A DNA stretch of 64,000 nt from DASQZT01 sp963728965. GTDB lineage: Bacteria > Acidobacteriota > Terriglobia > Bryobacterales > Bryobacteraceae. Both the position numbers and the translations under genes were made by a program. The stretch lies in the NCBI GenBank assembly GCA_963728965.1, contig CAVSMH010000006.1, positions 682,001 to 746,000 on the forward strand, read 5' to 3'. Shown piece by piece: positions 25,505 through 35,096 of this stretch (the first letter of the stretch is position 1; each line of letters begins with the position of its first letter). A model generated the notes under the pieces. The model searched no databases. It was given only the letters and a program-made list of their open reading frames with translations, and was not told the origin of the DNA.

Positions 25505-26755
25505 TCACTCATACCTGAGCGCGTCGACCGGATCCAACTTGGCCGCTTTCACTGCCGGCCATACCCCGAAGAACACGCCCACCGCTACCGAAACGCTGAA
25601 CCCGGTGATGAGCGCCCATGCCGGAACCTTGGAGGGCAGCGCCGGTACCAGCGCGCCCACCAGCATGGTGATCAGCACGGCGATGGCGATGCCCAGCACG
25701 CCACCCGCCCCCGTCAGCGTCATGGCCTCCACAAGGAACTGGCCGATGATGTCCCGCCGGCGCGCGCCGATGGCTTTGCGCACACCGATCTCACGCGTCC
25801 GCTCGGTCACGCTCACCAGCATGATGTTCATCACCCCAACGCCGCCCACGAGCAACCCCAGCCCTGAGATCGCGATCGCCACCAGGCCGATCAATCCGGT
25901 GATGCGATCGAACTGCTGGATAATCTGGTCGGGCGTGGACAGCGCGAAATCGTTCTCCACTCCCGTGGCCAGGCGGCGGATGCGCCGCATCACGCCCTCC
26001 ACTTCGTAGTACGCTTCCTGCCGTTTGCCGGACTGCGCTTTGGCGATGATCATATAGCGGTCCACCTGCGGATAGCGGTTGTGCGCGGTGCTCAGCGGCA
26101 GGTCGATCTCGTTATCCATTCCGTTCTCGCCGAAGAATCCGCCCTTGGCCTTGGCGTACACGCCGATCACGGTGTACTCCGCGCCGTCCATCATCATGGT
26201 GCGGTTCACGGCATCACCCGCGGGAAAGAGCGATTCCGCGAGGTTGGCCCCGATCACCGCCACGTGGGCCCCGCGCAGGTCCTCCTCCGGAGTGAAGTAA
26301 CGCCCGAGGGCGAAGTCGCGCGGTGAAATGCTGTCCATGTTCGGAGTAAGCCCCACCACGCTGATCGTCTCGGATTCAGCGCCGGGCACGCGGGCGGTCA
26401 GCGGATTGCCGTCGATCACCGCCGGAATGAAAAGCTCCATCCCCACATCCTGCACCGAAGTGCACCAGCGCCGAATCGCATCTGCATACTCGGGTTTCAT
26501 GGGGCGCCGCTTGCGCTCCTTGGGAGTTCCTTCGAAGCTGGGATCGCCGGAGGTCTTATAGAGGAACATGTTGTCCGGGCCGAGCTGCTGAAAGAATGTC
26601 ACTACGCCCTGCCGCAGACCGGTAAGCAGCGAAGCCACCGTCACCACGGTGGTGATGCCGATCACGATACCGAGGATGGTGAGCAGCGAGCGGAAGCGAT
26701 GGTTCCACACCGCGTGAACCGCCATCTGCATGTTCTCGGAGGCGCTGATATTCAT
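25505..26755 (-). CDS. MacB/FtsX-type ABC transporter permease
   Basis: Inner-membrane permease, 416 residues, of the MacB type: one N-terminal membrane helix (RSLLTILGIVIGITTVVTVASL), a large periplasmic core domain (residues about 45-270), then three C-terminal helices forming the FtsX domain with NIMLVSVTERTREIGVRKAIGA. It lacks the ATPase domain of full MacB. The second permease gene ends 3 nt upstream, so both are co-transcribed and may form a heterodimer. No ATP-binding subunit is visible in the window; export substrate cannot be told. Confidence 0.87.
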   Translation of the reverse strand: MNISASENMQMAVHAVWNHRFRSLLTILGIVIGITTVVTVASLLTGLRQGVVTFFQQLGPDNMFLYKTSGDPSFEGTPKERKRRPMKPEYADAIRRWCTSVQDVGMELFIPAVIDGNPLTARVPGAESETISVVGLTPNMDSISPRDFALGRYFTPEEDLRGAHVAVIGANLAESLFPAGDAVNRTMMMDGAEYTVIGVYAKAKGGFFGENGMDNEIDLPLSTAHNRYPQVDRYMIIAKAQSGKRQEAYYEVEGVMRRIRRLATGVENDFALSTPDQIIQQFDRITGLIGLVAIAISGLGLLVGGVGVMNIMLVSVTERTREIGVRKAIGARRRDIIGQFLVEAMTLTGAGGVLGIAIAVLITMLVGALVPALPSKVPAWALITGFSVSVAVGVFFGVWPAVKAAKLDPVDALRYE

Positions 26756-26758
26756 GGC

Positions 26759-28033
26759 CTACTCGGCGCGCAGCGCCACCACCGGATCGAGTTTCGCCGC
26801 GCGCGCAGCCGGATACCAGCCCGAAACGATGCCCACGATGCTCGACACCCCCAACGCCAGCACGACGTACCCCATCGTGATATGCAGCCGCAGATCGAAC
26901 AGCCGGCCCAGCACCCCGGTCACCATGGCGCCCAGGCCCACTCCCAGCGCACCGCCCAGCACCGCCAGCACCACCGCTTCGATCAGAATCTGCATCATCA
27001 CGTCGCCATGCCGCGCACCGAGCGATTTGCGCACGCCAATCTCGCGCGTCCGCTCGGTTACGCTCACCAGCATGATGTTCATAATCACGATGCCGCCTAC
27101 CACCAGCGAGATGCAGGTCACCGGCACCACGATGGCCGCAATCATGCCCAGCACCTGGTCGATGAACCCGCGGATGGCATCCGGAGTCAGCGTGTCGAAG
27201 TTGTCCGGCTGCCCGGGCCGGGCGTGAAACCGAGTGCGCAGCACGACGCGGGTTTCATCGAGCGCCTCTTGGAGGCTGAGGCCGCTCGCCGGACGCGGCC
27301 GTCCGAACAAGGCAAAGCCGTTGCCCGGTCCATACATCCGGTCGAAGGCGCTTATGGGGATATACACCGACTTGTCCTGGTCGCGCCCGAATGCCGACCC
27401 CAGCCTCTCCTGAAGCCCGATGACGGTGAACTCGATTCCGTCGATACGAACGGTGCGATTGAGGGGCGACACATCACCCGGAAACAGCGTACTCCGCACG
27501 GTATCGCCGATCACCGCCACGGACGCGCGCGAACGGTCTTCCTGCTGGGTGAAAAACCGGCCGTCCACGACGCCGATGTCGCGAATGCGGGACATGTCCG
27601 ACGAGACGCCCAGAATGGTCGTGTCCTCACAGATCAGGCTCTCACGCTTCACATCGGAGGTGTGGTTTCGATACGGACTGTACAGGATGCGGTCCCCGTT
27701 GATGGACTCCAGGAACCGCTCGTCATCGGTTCGGATGGGCTTGTTGCGCTTGATCTTTTCGAAAAATTCGCGGCGGGTCAGCCGGCCGTTTCCCGCGATT
27801 TGCGCCACCAGGAACGATTCCGAGCCGAATGCTTTGGCCGTGCTCTGCTCCGCGTACACGCCCAGCCCAGATATGGCGGCGCCCACCATAATGACGCTGG
27901 CCACGCCGATGATTACGCCCAACAGCGTGAGGAAACTGCGCAGCTTGTGGGCGCGGATCGAGTCCATCGCCAGGCGGAATGCATTTGCAAATTGATGCCA
28001 GGAACGGGAGAGTCCCGAGCGGGATTGCACCAT
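26759..28033 (-). CDS. MacB/FtsX-type ABC transporter permease
   Basis: First gene of the permease pair, 424 residues. N-terminal cytosolic stretch, helix 1 (FLTLLGVIIGVASVIMVGA), periplasmic core, and three helices with the FtsX motif NIMLVSVTERTREIGVRKSLGA, almost identical to that of its neighbour, so the pair looks like an old duplication. The periplasmic domains have diverged much more than the FtsX ends. ATG at 28033; the stop lies 3 nt before the start of the next gene. Confidence 0.87.
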   Translation of the reverse strand: MVQSRSGLSRSWHQFANAFRLAMDSIRAHKLRSFLTLLGVIIGVASVIMVGAAISGLGVYAEQSTAKAFGSESFLVAQIAGNGRLTRREFFEKIKRNKPIRTDDERFLESINGDRILYSPYRNHTSDVKRESLICEDTTILGVSSDMSRIRDIGVVDGRFFTQQEDRSRASVAVIGDTVRSTLFPGDVSPLNRTVRIDGIEFTVIGLQERLGSAFGRDQDKSVYIPISAFDRMYGPGNGFALFGRPRPASGLSLQEALDETRVVLRTRFHARPGQPDNFDTLTPDAIRGFIDQVLGMIAAIVVPVTCISLVVGGIVIMNIMLVSVTERTREIGVRKSLGARHGDVMMQILIEAVVLAVLGGALGVGLGAMVTGVLGRLFDLRLHITMGYVVLALGVSSIVGIVSGWYPAARAAKLDPVVALRAE

Positions 28034-28091
28034 CTATCTTCAGGATAACAGGTGTAAGTTGTGCACCCCCGCACGACGGTGTTCCGCCGCA

Positions 28092-28976
28092 CTATGCCAG
28101 CGCCAGGTTCAGATTCTCGATGGCTTCGTCGATCTCCGCGTTGTTTTTATAGCCGAGCGTCACGCTATCGACGCCGGCGTTGCGGAAGGCGTACCGCATG
28201 GCCGCCTGGCGGTCCTCACGCGACGTGAACGTGCCTTCTCCGGCCAGCTTCATGCTGATCACGCCCATGCCATCCTTGCGGACCTGCTTCACGTGCGTCA
28301 CCACCTCGGCCACATTTCCCAGACCGCGAGTGTTGTAGTCCTCGGCATCCATCTTCGTGCCGTTGTGGTTCATGCGGATCATCGCGATCTGAAGCCACTG
28401 GTTTCCGGGGAACCGCCGCAGCGCGGGGAGCCCGTGCACCGACGCACCGTATCCGGCCACGGCTTTTTTCGCCTTGGCTTCCAGAATCCCGTCCTGCCAG
28501 CGAACGGTGTCGGTGGGCCACGTCGCGGTGTGCTGCCAGTGCAGCAGCATCACATCGAAATATTCGGTGTTGGCGAGCCGGCGCAGCTCATCGATCTTCT
28601 CTTGCGGATCGACACCCTCGCGCGTGGTCACCTTCGACATCAGGCGGTAGGTGTCGCGAGGGATGCCCTTCAGCGCCACGCCGAGCATCTTGTGCATCTC
28701 GCCGTAGGACTCGGCGGTCTCGAAGAAGCGAATCCCGCGGTCGTAGGCGTAGCGCACCAGTCTGGTGAACTCGTCCTGGCCGAGTTCGCGCTGTACGCGG
28801 CCGGCAAACGTACCGGTGCCAAATGCGAGCCGCGTCACTTTTACGCCGGATTTTCCGAGCGTTACCCAGTCCTTCGCGGTCTGGCGCGCCGCCCTCAACG
28901 GCAGTGTGCCGCCGCCGGCGAACGCACCCACGGCAAGCCCGGCCTTCAGGAAATCACGTCTGGAGCAGTGAGCCAT
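28092..28976 (-). CDS. Tat-exported aldo/keto reductase
   Basis: NAD(P)H-dependent oxidoreductase of the aldo/keto reductase superfamily, 294 residues. The ATG at 28976 is preceded by GGAGGG; the open frame further upstream is not protein-like. The N-terminus MAHCSRRDFLKAGLAVGAF is a twin-arginine signal, so the enzyme should fold with cofactor before export. The barrel starts at WVTLGKSGVKVTRLAFGTG; FFETAESYGEM carries the catalytic Tyr region, MSKVTT the Lys and MLLHWQHT the His. A paralogue with the same architecture is at 35097-35993. Substrate unknown. Confidence 0.87.
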   Translation of the reverse strand: MAHCSRRDFLKAGLAVGAFAGGGTLPLRAARQTAKDWVTLGKSGVKVTRLAFGTGTFAGRVQRELGQDEFTRLVRYAYDRGIRFFETAESYGEMHKMLGVALKGIPRDTYRLMSKVTTREGVDPQEKIDELRRLANTEYFDVMLLHWQHTATWPTDTVRWQDGILEAKAKKAVAGYGASVHGLPALRRFPGNQWLQIAMIRMNHNGTKMDAEDYNTRGLGNVAEVVTHVKQVRKDGMGVISMKLAGEGTFTSREDRQAAMRYAFRNAGVDSVTLGYKNNAEIDEAIENLNLALA

Positions 28977-29122
28977 TCTGAATCCCTCCAATGCGCCGAA
29001 TCTTATCACGACTGGCCCATCGCGTGCTTGGCCATACCCGGGCCCGCTGTACGAAAGCCGCCACGCCAGCCGAAAGGCCCGTATTTCCTTTTCCCCTATC
29101 TCTCGCGCCGGGGCATACAATA

Positions 29123-29839
29123 ATGGCCGTGGAAACCAACTATACGTATCTCGATATCGCCAAAATGATCGATCATTCCCTGCTCAATCCGGTGATGACC
29201 GATCAGGAATTGGAGGATGGCTGCCGCATCGCGCTTCGGTACGACGTGGCTTCCGCCTGTGTCAAGCCGTATTACCTGAAATACTGCGCCGAGTTGCTGG
29301 CCGGGAGCAATGTCGCCGCCAGCACCGTCATTGGATTTCCGCACGGCGGCAACACCACCGCCATCAAAGTGGCCGAGGCCCTGCAGGCGCTCGAAGACGG
29401 CGGCACCGAATTGGATATGGTCGTCAACATCGGCAAGGTGCTCAGCGAGGATTGGTCCTATGTGCGCGACGACATCCGGGCGGTTGTGGAAGTGACCCAC
29501 GCCGGCGGCGGCATCGTCAAAGTAATCTTCGAGAACTGCTACCTGCAGGACTACCACAAAGTCCGGCTGTGTGAAATCTGTGCCGGTGCGGGCGCCGATT
29601 TCGTCAAGACATCCACCGGTTACGGCAAGGGCGGCGCTACGCTGGACGACTTGAGGCTGATGCGCAAACACTCGCCGCCCGAGGTCCGCATCAAGTCGGC
29701 CGGCGGAATCCGCACGCTCGATGCGCTGCTGGAGGTGCGGGCACTCGGCGTCTCCCGCTCCGGTGCCACCCGCACTGCCGAGATGCTCGACGAATGCGCG
29801 CGCCGCGTGGAGGCCCCGGCCATGGGGCAAAGGGCATGA
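29123..29839 (+). CDS. deoC: deoxyribose-phosphate aldolase
   Basis: Cytosolic class I aldolase that cleaves 2-deoxyribose 5-phosphate into glyceraldehyde 3-phosphate and acetaldehyde. The 238-residue protein shows IAKMIDHSLLNPVMTD near the start, TVIGFPHGGNTT, ELDMVVNIGKVLS, the catalytic Schiff-base lysine in GADFVKTSTGYG and the second lysine in RIKSAGGIRT. I prefer the ATG at 29123; TACAAT lies directly before it and there is no Shine-Dalgarno sequence, so a leaderless GTG start 6 nt further in is also possible. First gene of a five-gene plus-strand run, followed after 10 nt by the FG-GAP protein. Confidence 0.92.
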   Translation: MAVETNYTYLDIAKMIDHSLLNPVMTDQELEDGCRIALRYDVASACVKPYYLKYCAELLAGSNVAASTVIGFPHGGNTTAIKVAEALQALEDGGTELDMVVNIGKVLSEDWSYVRDDIRAVVEVTHAGGGIVKVIFENCYLQDYHKVRLCEICAGAGADFVKTSTGYGKGGATLDDLRLMRKHSPPEVRIKSAGGIRTLDALLEVRALGVSRSGATRTAEMLDECARRVEAPAMGQRA

Positions 29840-29849
29840 GGAATTTCGA

Positions 29850-31226
29850 ATGTCGAAATGGCTGAAGTCGCTGATTGTCGTGCTTATCGGCATCGGGTGG
29901 ATGCTTCCGCTGTCGAATGGCAGCCCTCCCGCCGATGGGGTGGACCAGGCGCCGAAAGAGCTTCTGTTCGTGCCGCTGCGAATCGATGGTCCGATCCACG
30001 ACCCCGCGCACCACACGTTCTGGTTTGGCCCGTTCGCGGAGTGCTCTTCGGTTCTGGATATCGACGGCGACGGCAAGCTCGACGTCGCCGCCGGCCGGAA
30101 CTACTATTTGGCTCCGCGGTGGACCAAGTCCGCCGACTATCGCGATGGTGCTGCCACCAACGGCCCGGATGTGGACGACAACTATGAAGGCACCATGGAC
30201 GTCAACACCGACGGCCGCCCGGACGTGCTCAGCTCGGGCTGGATGCTGCGCCAGGGTATCTACTGGTATGAAAACCCGGGCAAACCCGGGGTGAAGTGGG
30301 CGTCGCATGAGATGCTGAAGGCCGACGGCCTGGAGGGCATGGTCATCGGCAACCTGGCCGGCCACGACGGCAAGGACGTCCTGGTGAACTATTTCGCGCG
30401 CAAGCCGGGCCGCGGCCTGATTTGGTTCGAGCACCTCAACCACGCCCCGTGGTTCAAAGAACATGCGCTCGGTCCCGAAAACGTAGGCGTGAGCCATGGC
30501 AGCGGCATCGGCGACATCAATGGGGATGGGCGCGACGACGTAGTCACCACCAGCGGCTGGTTCGAATCGCCGGCGCATCCCACCGAGGACGCCTGGATCT
30601 GGCACCCCGACTACCAGTTCTCGCCATACGGGGGCCAGGGGCGGCCCGGCGGAGCGGGACTGCCGATTCTGATCACCGACGCCAACGGCGACGGGCTGAA
30701 TGACATGATCATTGGCTCCGACCATGGCTACGGCCTCGCCTGGTATGAACAAAGAATGGAAGGCGGCAAGCGCACCTTCGTGCCGCATTGGATTGAGACC
30801 GATTACCCGACCTTCCACACCATGGCCCTGGCCGACCTCGATGGCGACGGCAAGCCCGAACTCATCACCGGCAAGCAACTGCTGGCACACAATGGCGGCG
30901 ACGTGGGAGCGCTCGAACCCGTCTTCGTCTTCTACTATAAGATCGACAAAGGCCGTTTTGAGCGGCATATCCTTTCCTACAGCCTGATCGAGCCGTACTT
31001 CGCGGAAGACTACAAGGGCCCGCCGCCGACCGGCGTGGTGGGAGTGGGCATGCGACTGAGCGTGGGCGATATGGACGGCGATGGCCGCCAGGATGTCGTG
31101 GTAGCCTGCAAGACCGGCCTGTACATCTTCTTCAACAAAGGCTACTCGCCGCGGACGCGCGGCCGGAATCCGCTTCCCGACCGCAACACTTATCCTGGCA
31201 ACGTGAACTGGGAAACACGCCGCTGA
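29850..31226 (+). CDS. secreted FG-GAP/VCBS-repeat protein
   Basis: 458 residues. A hydrophobic signal sequence (KWLKSLIVVLIGIGWMLPLS) is followed by repeated Ca-binding-like segments: DIDGDGKLDVAAG, DVNTDGRPDVLSS, DINGDGRDDVVTT, DANGDGLNDMIIG, DLDGDGKPELITG and DMDGDGRQDVVVA. These FG-GAP repeats build a beta-propeller as in integrin alpha subunits. Proteins like this are abundant in Acidobacteria and Planctomycetes and are usually periplasmic or secreted; no catalytic residues are evident. Lies 10 nt after deoC and 13 nt before the small transporter gene. Confidence 0.85.
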   Translation: MSKWLKSLIVVLIGIGWMLPLSNGSPPADGVDQAPKELLFVPLRIDGPIHDPAHHTFWFGPFAECSSVLDIDGDGKLDVAAGRNYYLAPRWTKSADYRDGAATNGPDVDDNYEGTMDVNTDGRPDVLSSGWMLRQGIYWYENPGKPGVKWASHEMLKADGLEGMVIGNLAGHDGKDVLVNYFARKPGRGLIWFEHLNHAPWFKEHALGPENVGVSHGSGIGDINGDGRDDVVTTSGWFESPAHPTEDAWIWHPDYQFSPYGGQGRPGGAGLPILITDANGDGLNDMIIGSDHGYGLAWYEQRMEGGKRTFVPHWIETDYPTFHTMALADLDGDGKPELITGKQLLAHNGGDVGALEPVFVFYYKIDKGRFERHILSYSLIEPYFAEDYKGPPPTGVVGVGMRLSVGDMDGDGRQDVVVACKTGLYIFFNKGYSPRTRGRNPLPDRNTYPGNVNWETRR

Positions 31227-31239
31227 AGAGGGAATCGCC

Positions 31240-31683
31240 ATGAAGCTGTATCTTTATTTACTCACCATGTTTCTCGGGGTGGTGCTCGCCGTTCATCTGG
31301 CCATGAACGGCAAGGTGGGCAGTGTGTTGAACAACGCCCGCGTCGGCAATGCCCTGTTCTGGTGCATCGGGGCGGTGGGCGCTCTGGCCATCGGGCTCAC
31401 CGGATGGCGCAGCGGCGCTCTGGCGCCCATGCGACAGGTGCACCCGGTGCTGCTGACGGCCGGGGTGCTGGGCGCGAGCCTGGTGTTCGCCATTGCGTGG
31501 CTGATACCGAAGGTGGGCGCCGGACCGGTGATGATCACGCTGCTCGCCGGACAGGTGCTCGGCGGCCTGCTGATGTCGCACTTCGGCTGGCTGGGGTCGC
31601 CCGTGCAGCCCATCACCCTGACCAAACTCGCCGGTGTGGTGGTGATGATCGGAGGCGTAATTCTCGCTACCTTCGGCAAGTGA
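31240..31683 (+). CDS. DMT-family small transporter (YdcZ/DUF606)
   Basis: A 147-residue integral membrane protein with five hydrophobic segments: LYLLTMFLGVVLAVHLAMNG, ALFWCIGAVGALAIGLTG, VLLTAGVLGASLVFAIAWLIP, VMITLLAGQVLGGLLMSHFGW and LAGVVVMIGGVILATFG. Length and pattern, with the conserved A-x-Q-x-x-G segment, match YdcZ-type half-size members of the drug/metabolite transporter superfamily. The substrate is unknown. It lies between the FG-GAP protein and an aldo/keto reductase with spacings of 13 and 7 nt. Confidence 0.82.
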   Translation: MKLYLYLLTMFLGVVLAVHLAMNGKVGSVLNNARVGNALFWCIGAVGALAIGLTGWRSGALAPMRQVHPVLLTAGVLGASLVFAIAWLIPKVGAGPVMITLLAGQVLGGLLMSHFGWLGSPVQPITLTKLAGVVVMIGGVILATFGK

Positions 31684-31690
31684 GAGCATC

Positions 31691-32659
31691 ATGGGCAAGC
31701 ACGAGTTGGGAAAATCGGGAGTTCCAGTCAGCCCGTTGTGCTTCGGAACCGATCTGATCGGCAGCCGCATCGACTGTGAGACGTCGTTCCGCCTGCTGGA
31801 CCTGTTCCGCGAAAACGGCGGCACGTTCATCGACACGGGCAACTTCTACTCGGCATGGGTGCCCGGATGCCGGGGCGGCGAAAGCGAAACCACCATCGGC
31901 TCCTGGATGCAACAGCGCGGGTGCCGCCATGAGATGGCGATCGCCACCAAGCTCGGATTCGACTATCCGGGGTCACAAGGCGGCCTCAGCGCGTCGGAAA
32001 TCGAGCGCGAGTGCGAAAAAAGCCTGCGTCGCCTCCAGACCGACCGGTTAGACCTCTACTATGCCCATCGCGATGACGTTGGTACGCCGCTCGAAGAAAC
32101 CATGGCCGCTTTCGACCGCCTGGTGCGCGCGGGCAAGGTGCGGGCGATCGCGGCCAGCAACCTGCCGGTGTGGCGAATCGCCGAATCCAATGCGATCGCC
32201 GAGATGCGCGGGTGGGCCCGGTACTGCGCGGTCGAACAGCGCTACACGTATTTCCGCCCGCGGCACGGGGCCGATTTCGGCCCGCAGATCGTGATGAACC
32301 AGGAGCTGAAGGACTACTGCCGCTCGCGCAATCTCTCCTTGATCGGTTATTCGGTGCTTCTGCAAGGGGCATACACACGCGCCGATCGGCCGGTGCCGAT
32401 GCAGTACGCCGGTCCCGATGCCGATGCGCGGCTGGCTGTGCTCCAGGCCGTGGCCCAGGAGACCGGCGCCACCGCCAACCAGGTGATCATTGCGTGGATG
32501 CTCCACAGCGATCCGGTCGTGCTCCCGATCGTCGGCGGGAGCACGCCGGAACAGGTTCTGGAAAATATCGGCGGCGTGCGGCTGGCGCTGAGCGAGGAAC
32601 AGATGCGGCGGCTGGACACCGCCGGCAATCCCGAAATCAGGCAGGCGTGGCTTCGCTAA
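31691..32659 (+). CDS. cytosolic aldo/keto reductase
   Basis: 322 residues without signal peptide, MGKHELGKSGVPVSPLCFGT start. Catalytic set: Asp and Tyr in FIDTGNFYSAW, Lys in IATKLGF, His in DLYYAHRDD; cofactor end region LPIVGGSTPEQVLENIGG. Closest in pattern to the YajO/GSP69-type subfamily. It differs from the two Tat-exported paralogues in this window and is probably a separate lineage. The end overlaps the next gene's GTG start by 13 nt, supporting one operon. Confidence 0.88.
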   Translation: MGKHELGKSGVPVSPLCFGTDLIGSRIDCETSFRLLDLFRENGGTFIDTGNFYSAWVPGCRGGESETTIGSWMQQRGCRHEMAIATKLGFDYPGSQGGLSASEIERECEKSLRRLQTDRLDLYYAHRDDVGTPLEETMAAFDRLVRAGKVRAIAASNLPVWRIAESNAIAEMRGWARYCAVEQRYTYFRPRHGADFGPQIVMNQELKDYCRSRNLSLIGYSVLLQGAYTRADRPVPMQYAGPDADARLAVLQAVAQETGATANQVIIAWMLHSDPVVLPIVGGSTPEQVLENIGGVRLALSEEQMRRLDTAGNPEIRQAWLR

Positions 32660-35067
32660 CCACCATCATCGCGGTTCTGGGCGCCGCCCTATGGCTGCAT
32701 GCGGACGCGCGCCCGCCCGCGCCGATCACCATCGACTACCCCGCGGAAGGCTCCCTGTTTCCTCCCGAAATCACGGCCCCCACCTTCCTCTGGCGCGACG
32801 GCGCGAGCGATGCGCAAGCCTGGCTGCTCGAGATCGCGTTCGCCGACGGGGCGCCCGGCATGCGCGTGAAATCCTCGGGCGAGCACTTTCGGCCCGGCCC
32901 CATTGACGAACGTTGCGTCTCGCCGAATAACCAGCCGCCGCAACTGACGCCGCAACAGGCGGAGGCCCGCACCTGGGTACCTGATCGCGAAACCTGGGAA
33001 ATGATCAAGAGGCACTCGGTGACGCACCCGGCCAGGATAACGATCGCCGGCTTCCGCGATAAAAAACTGCGGCATGCGGTTTCCGAGGGCGCGGTCACGC
33101 TGGGAACGTCGACCGATCCGGTCGGCGCACCGATCTTTTACCGCGACGTTCCCTTGATGCCGTCCGAACTGGAGAAGGGCGTGATCAAGCCCTTAGCGGC
33201 GGCGGCAATTCCGCTGATCGCGTGGCGCCTCCGCAATATCACAGAACCCCACGGACGCGTGGTGCTGGAAGGCATGCACGTGTGCGCCAACTGTCATTCG
33301 TTTTCACTCGACGGCAAGACGCTCGGCATGGACCTCGATGGCCCGCAGAACGACAAAGGCCTGTACGCCATCTCCGCGGTGCGGCCGCGGATGTCCATAC
33401 GGAATGAAGATGTCGTCAAGTGGAACTCGTTCCGCGATCAACCCGCCGGACCAATGCGGGTTGGGTTCATGTCGCAGATTTCACCCGACGGGCGCTATGT
33501 GGTGACCACGGTGGGTGTAGACAAGGACCTCGCCCGCAACTACTACGTCGCCAATTTCAAAGACTACCGGTTCCTTCAGGTGTTCTACGCCACGCGCGGC
33601 GTGCTGGTGGTGTACGACCGCACGACCGGTGAGCGGCATTCGGTTCCCGGCGCGGACGATCCGCGATACGTGCAGACCAACGCGGTGTGGAGCCCCGACG
33701 GCAAGTACCTGATTTTCGCGCGGGCCATGGGACGCGATGCCTACCCCGAAGGTTCGAAACTGGCCGAGTATGCCAACGATCCGAACGAGTCGCAGATTCA
33801 ATACGACCTGTACCGGGTGCCGTTCAACGGCGGCAAAGGCGGGCGCGCGGAAGCGATCGAAGGGGCATCCCGGAACGGCATGAGCAATTCGTTTCCGAAG
33901 GTCTCCCCCGATGGCCGCTGGATCGTGTTCGTCAAGGCCCGCAACGGCTTGCTCATGCGGCCCGACAGCCAGTTGTACATCGTGCCGTTGGCGGGCGGCG
34001 AAGCGCGCCGTATGCGCTCGAACACGCCGCTGATGAACTCGTGGCACAGCTTCTCGCCGAATAGCCGGTGGCTGGTTTTCGCGTCGAAAGGCCGCTCGCC
34101 CTACACGCAGATGTACCTGACCCATGTCGATGAAGAAGGCCGGGACAGCCCCGCGATCCTGGTGGAGAACAGCACCGCCAGCAACCGCGCGGTGAACCTT
34201 CCGGAGTTTGTCAATATCGCCGTTGACGGGCTGGCGAAGATCGAGGTGCCGGCCGCGGAGTTCTACACGCGGTTTGACCGGGCGTGGGAGTTGTCGCAGA
34301 AAAAACAGTACGGCGCCGCGATCGCAGCCTGGAATGATGCGCTGGCACTCAGCCCCGATGACGCCAAAGCACAGAACAATCTGGCGTTCGACCTGGCCCG
34401 CGAGGGGCGGCTCGACGAAGCCATCGTCCATTGGAAGAAGGCCCTCGCAAATAACGAGGACTACCCGGAGGTCCATCTGAACCTGGGCCGCGCGCTGCTG
34501 CAGCGCGGACGGGTGGAGGAAGCCATCGGCCACTGGCAGCGGGCCGTGGAACTCTCCCCCGAAGACGCCGAAGCACACTACAACCTGGGGCTGACGCTGG
34601 CCGGGAAAGGACGGTACGAGGAAGCCCTTCCGCACTTTGAACATGCGCTGGCGATCAACCCCGCCGACGCGCAGGCTCACAACAACGCGGGCGGGATTTA
34701 TTACCTGCGGCACGAGTACGGAAAGGCGATGGCCCACTGGCGCCGGAGCTTGGCCCTTCAACCGGACGATGTGGAAACGCTGAAGCGAGCCGCCTGGCTC
34801 GAAGCCACGTGTCCCGATGAAGCCCTGAGGGACGGTGCGGAATCGGTGAGGCTGGCGCTGCGCGCCGCGGCGCTCGCCAAGTCCGGCGATGCATCGGTTT
34901 TCGACGTGTTAGCGGCCGCCTATGCGGAAGCCCGGCGCTTCCCCGAAGCCCTGGAAGCCGCGCGGCGCGCGTTGACGATGGCGCAAGGCCAGCCGCTGGC
35001 GCAAGGCATCGCGGCCCGCATCGCTCTCTATGAGGGGCAGCAGCCGTTTCGCGAAGCCAAGCGCTGA
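32647..35067 (+). CDS. exported CXXCH / TolB-like PD40 propeller / TPR protein
   Basis: An 806-residue composite protein. The open frame extends upstream but that part is out-of-frame reading of the aldo/keto reductase; I place the start at GTG 32647, giving a signal-like N-terminus SLTTIIAVLGAALWLHADA. Then a beta-rich domain (IDYPAEGSLFPPEITAPTF), a single heme-binding motif in HVCANCHSFSLDGK (about residue 216), four PD40 blades (SPDGRYVVTT, SPDGKYLIFAR, SPDGRWIVFVK, SPNSRWLVFAS) and a C-terminal TPR array of at least four units (for example AKAQNNLAFDLAREGRLDEA). Likely periplasmic. Role unknown; the heme site, propeller and TPR suggest a scaffold with redox or sensing function. Confidence 0.8.
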   Translation: MASLTTIIAVLGAALWLHADARPPAPITIDYPAEGSLFPPEITAPTFLWRDGASDAQAWLLEIAFADGAPGMRVKSSGEHFRPGPIDERCVSPNNQPPQLTPQQAEARTWVPDRETWEMIKRHSVTHPARITIAGFRDKKLRHAVSEGAVTLGTSTDPVGAPIFYRDVPLMPSELEKGVIKPLAAAAIPLIAWRLRNITEPHGRVVLEGMHVCANCHSFSLDGKTLGMDLDGPQNDKGLYAISAVRPRMSIRNEDVVKWNSFRDQPAGPMRVGFMSQISPDGRYVVTTVGVDKDLARNYYVANFKDYRFLQVFYATRGVLVVYDRTTGERHSVPGADDPRYVQTNAVWSPDGKYLIFARAMGRDAYPEGSKLAEYANDPNESQIQYDLYRVPFNGGKGGRAEAIEGASRNGMSNSFPKVSPDGRWIVFVKARNGLLMRPDSQLYIVPLAGGEARRMRSNTPLMNSWHSFSPNSRWLVFASKGRSPYTQMYLTHVDEEGRDSPAILVENSTASNRAVNLPEFVNIAVDGLAKIEVPAAEFYTRFDRAWELSQKKQYGAAIAAWNDALALSPDDAKAQNNLAFDLAREGRLDEAIVHWKKALANNEDYPEVHLNLGRALLQRGRVEEAIGHWQRAVELSPEDAEAHYNLGLTLAGKGRYEEALPHFEHALAINPADAQAHNNAGGIYYLRHEYGKAMAHWRRSLALQPDDVETLKRAAWLEATCPDEALRDGAESVRLALRAAALAKSGDASVFDVLAAAYAEARRFPEALEAARRALTMAQGQPLAQGIAARIALYEGQQPFREAKR

Positions 35068-35096
35068 ACCAGTGTCTGCCAGCGGCGCAGGGATGC

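Noticed and set aside
29110..29131. Leaderless start for deoC at GTG 29129
   Set aside because: TACAAT at 29116-29121 fits, but the ATG at 29123 gives an equally good N-terminus and no -35 box is visible. Kept only as a remark.
32170..32646. 159-codon upstream extension of the CXXCH/TPR gene
   Set aside because: Out-of-frame reading of the aldo/keto reductase gene, rich in Arg/Gly without homology. The signal-like sequence starts at the GTG at 32647.
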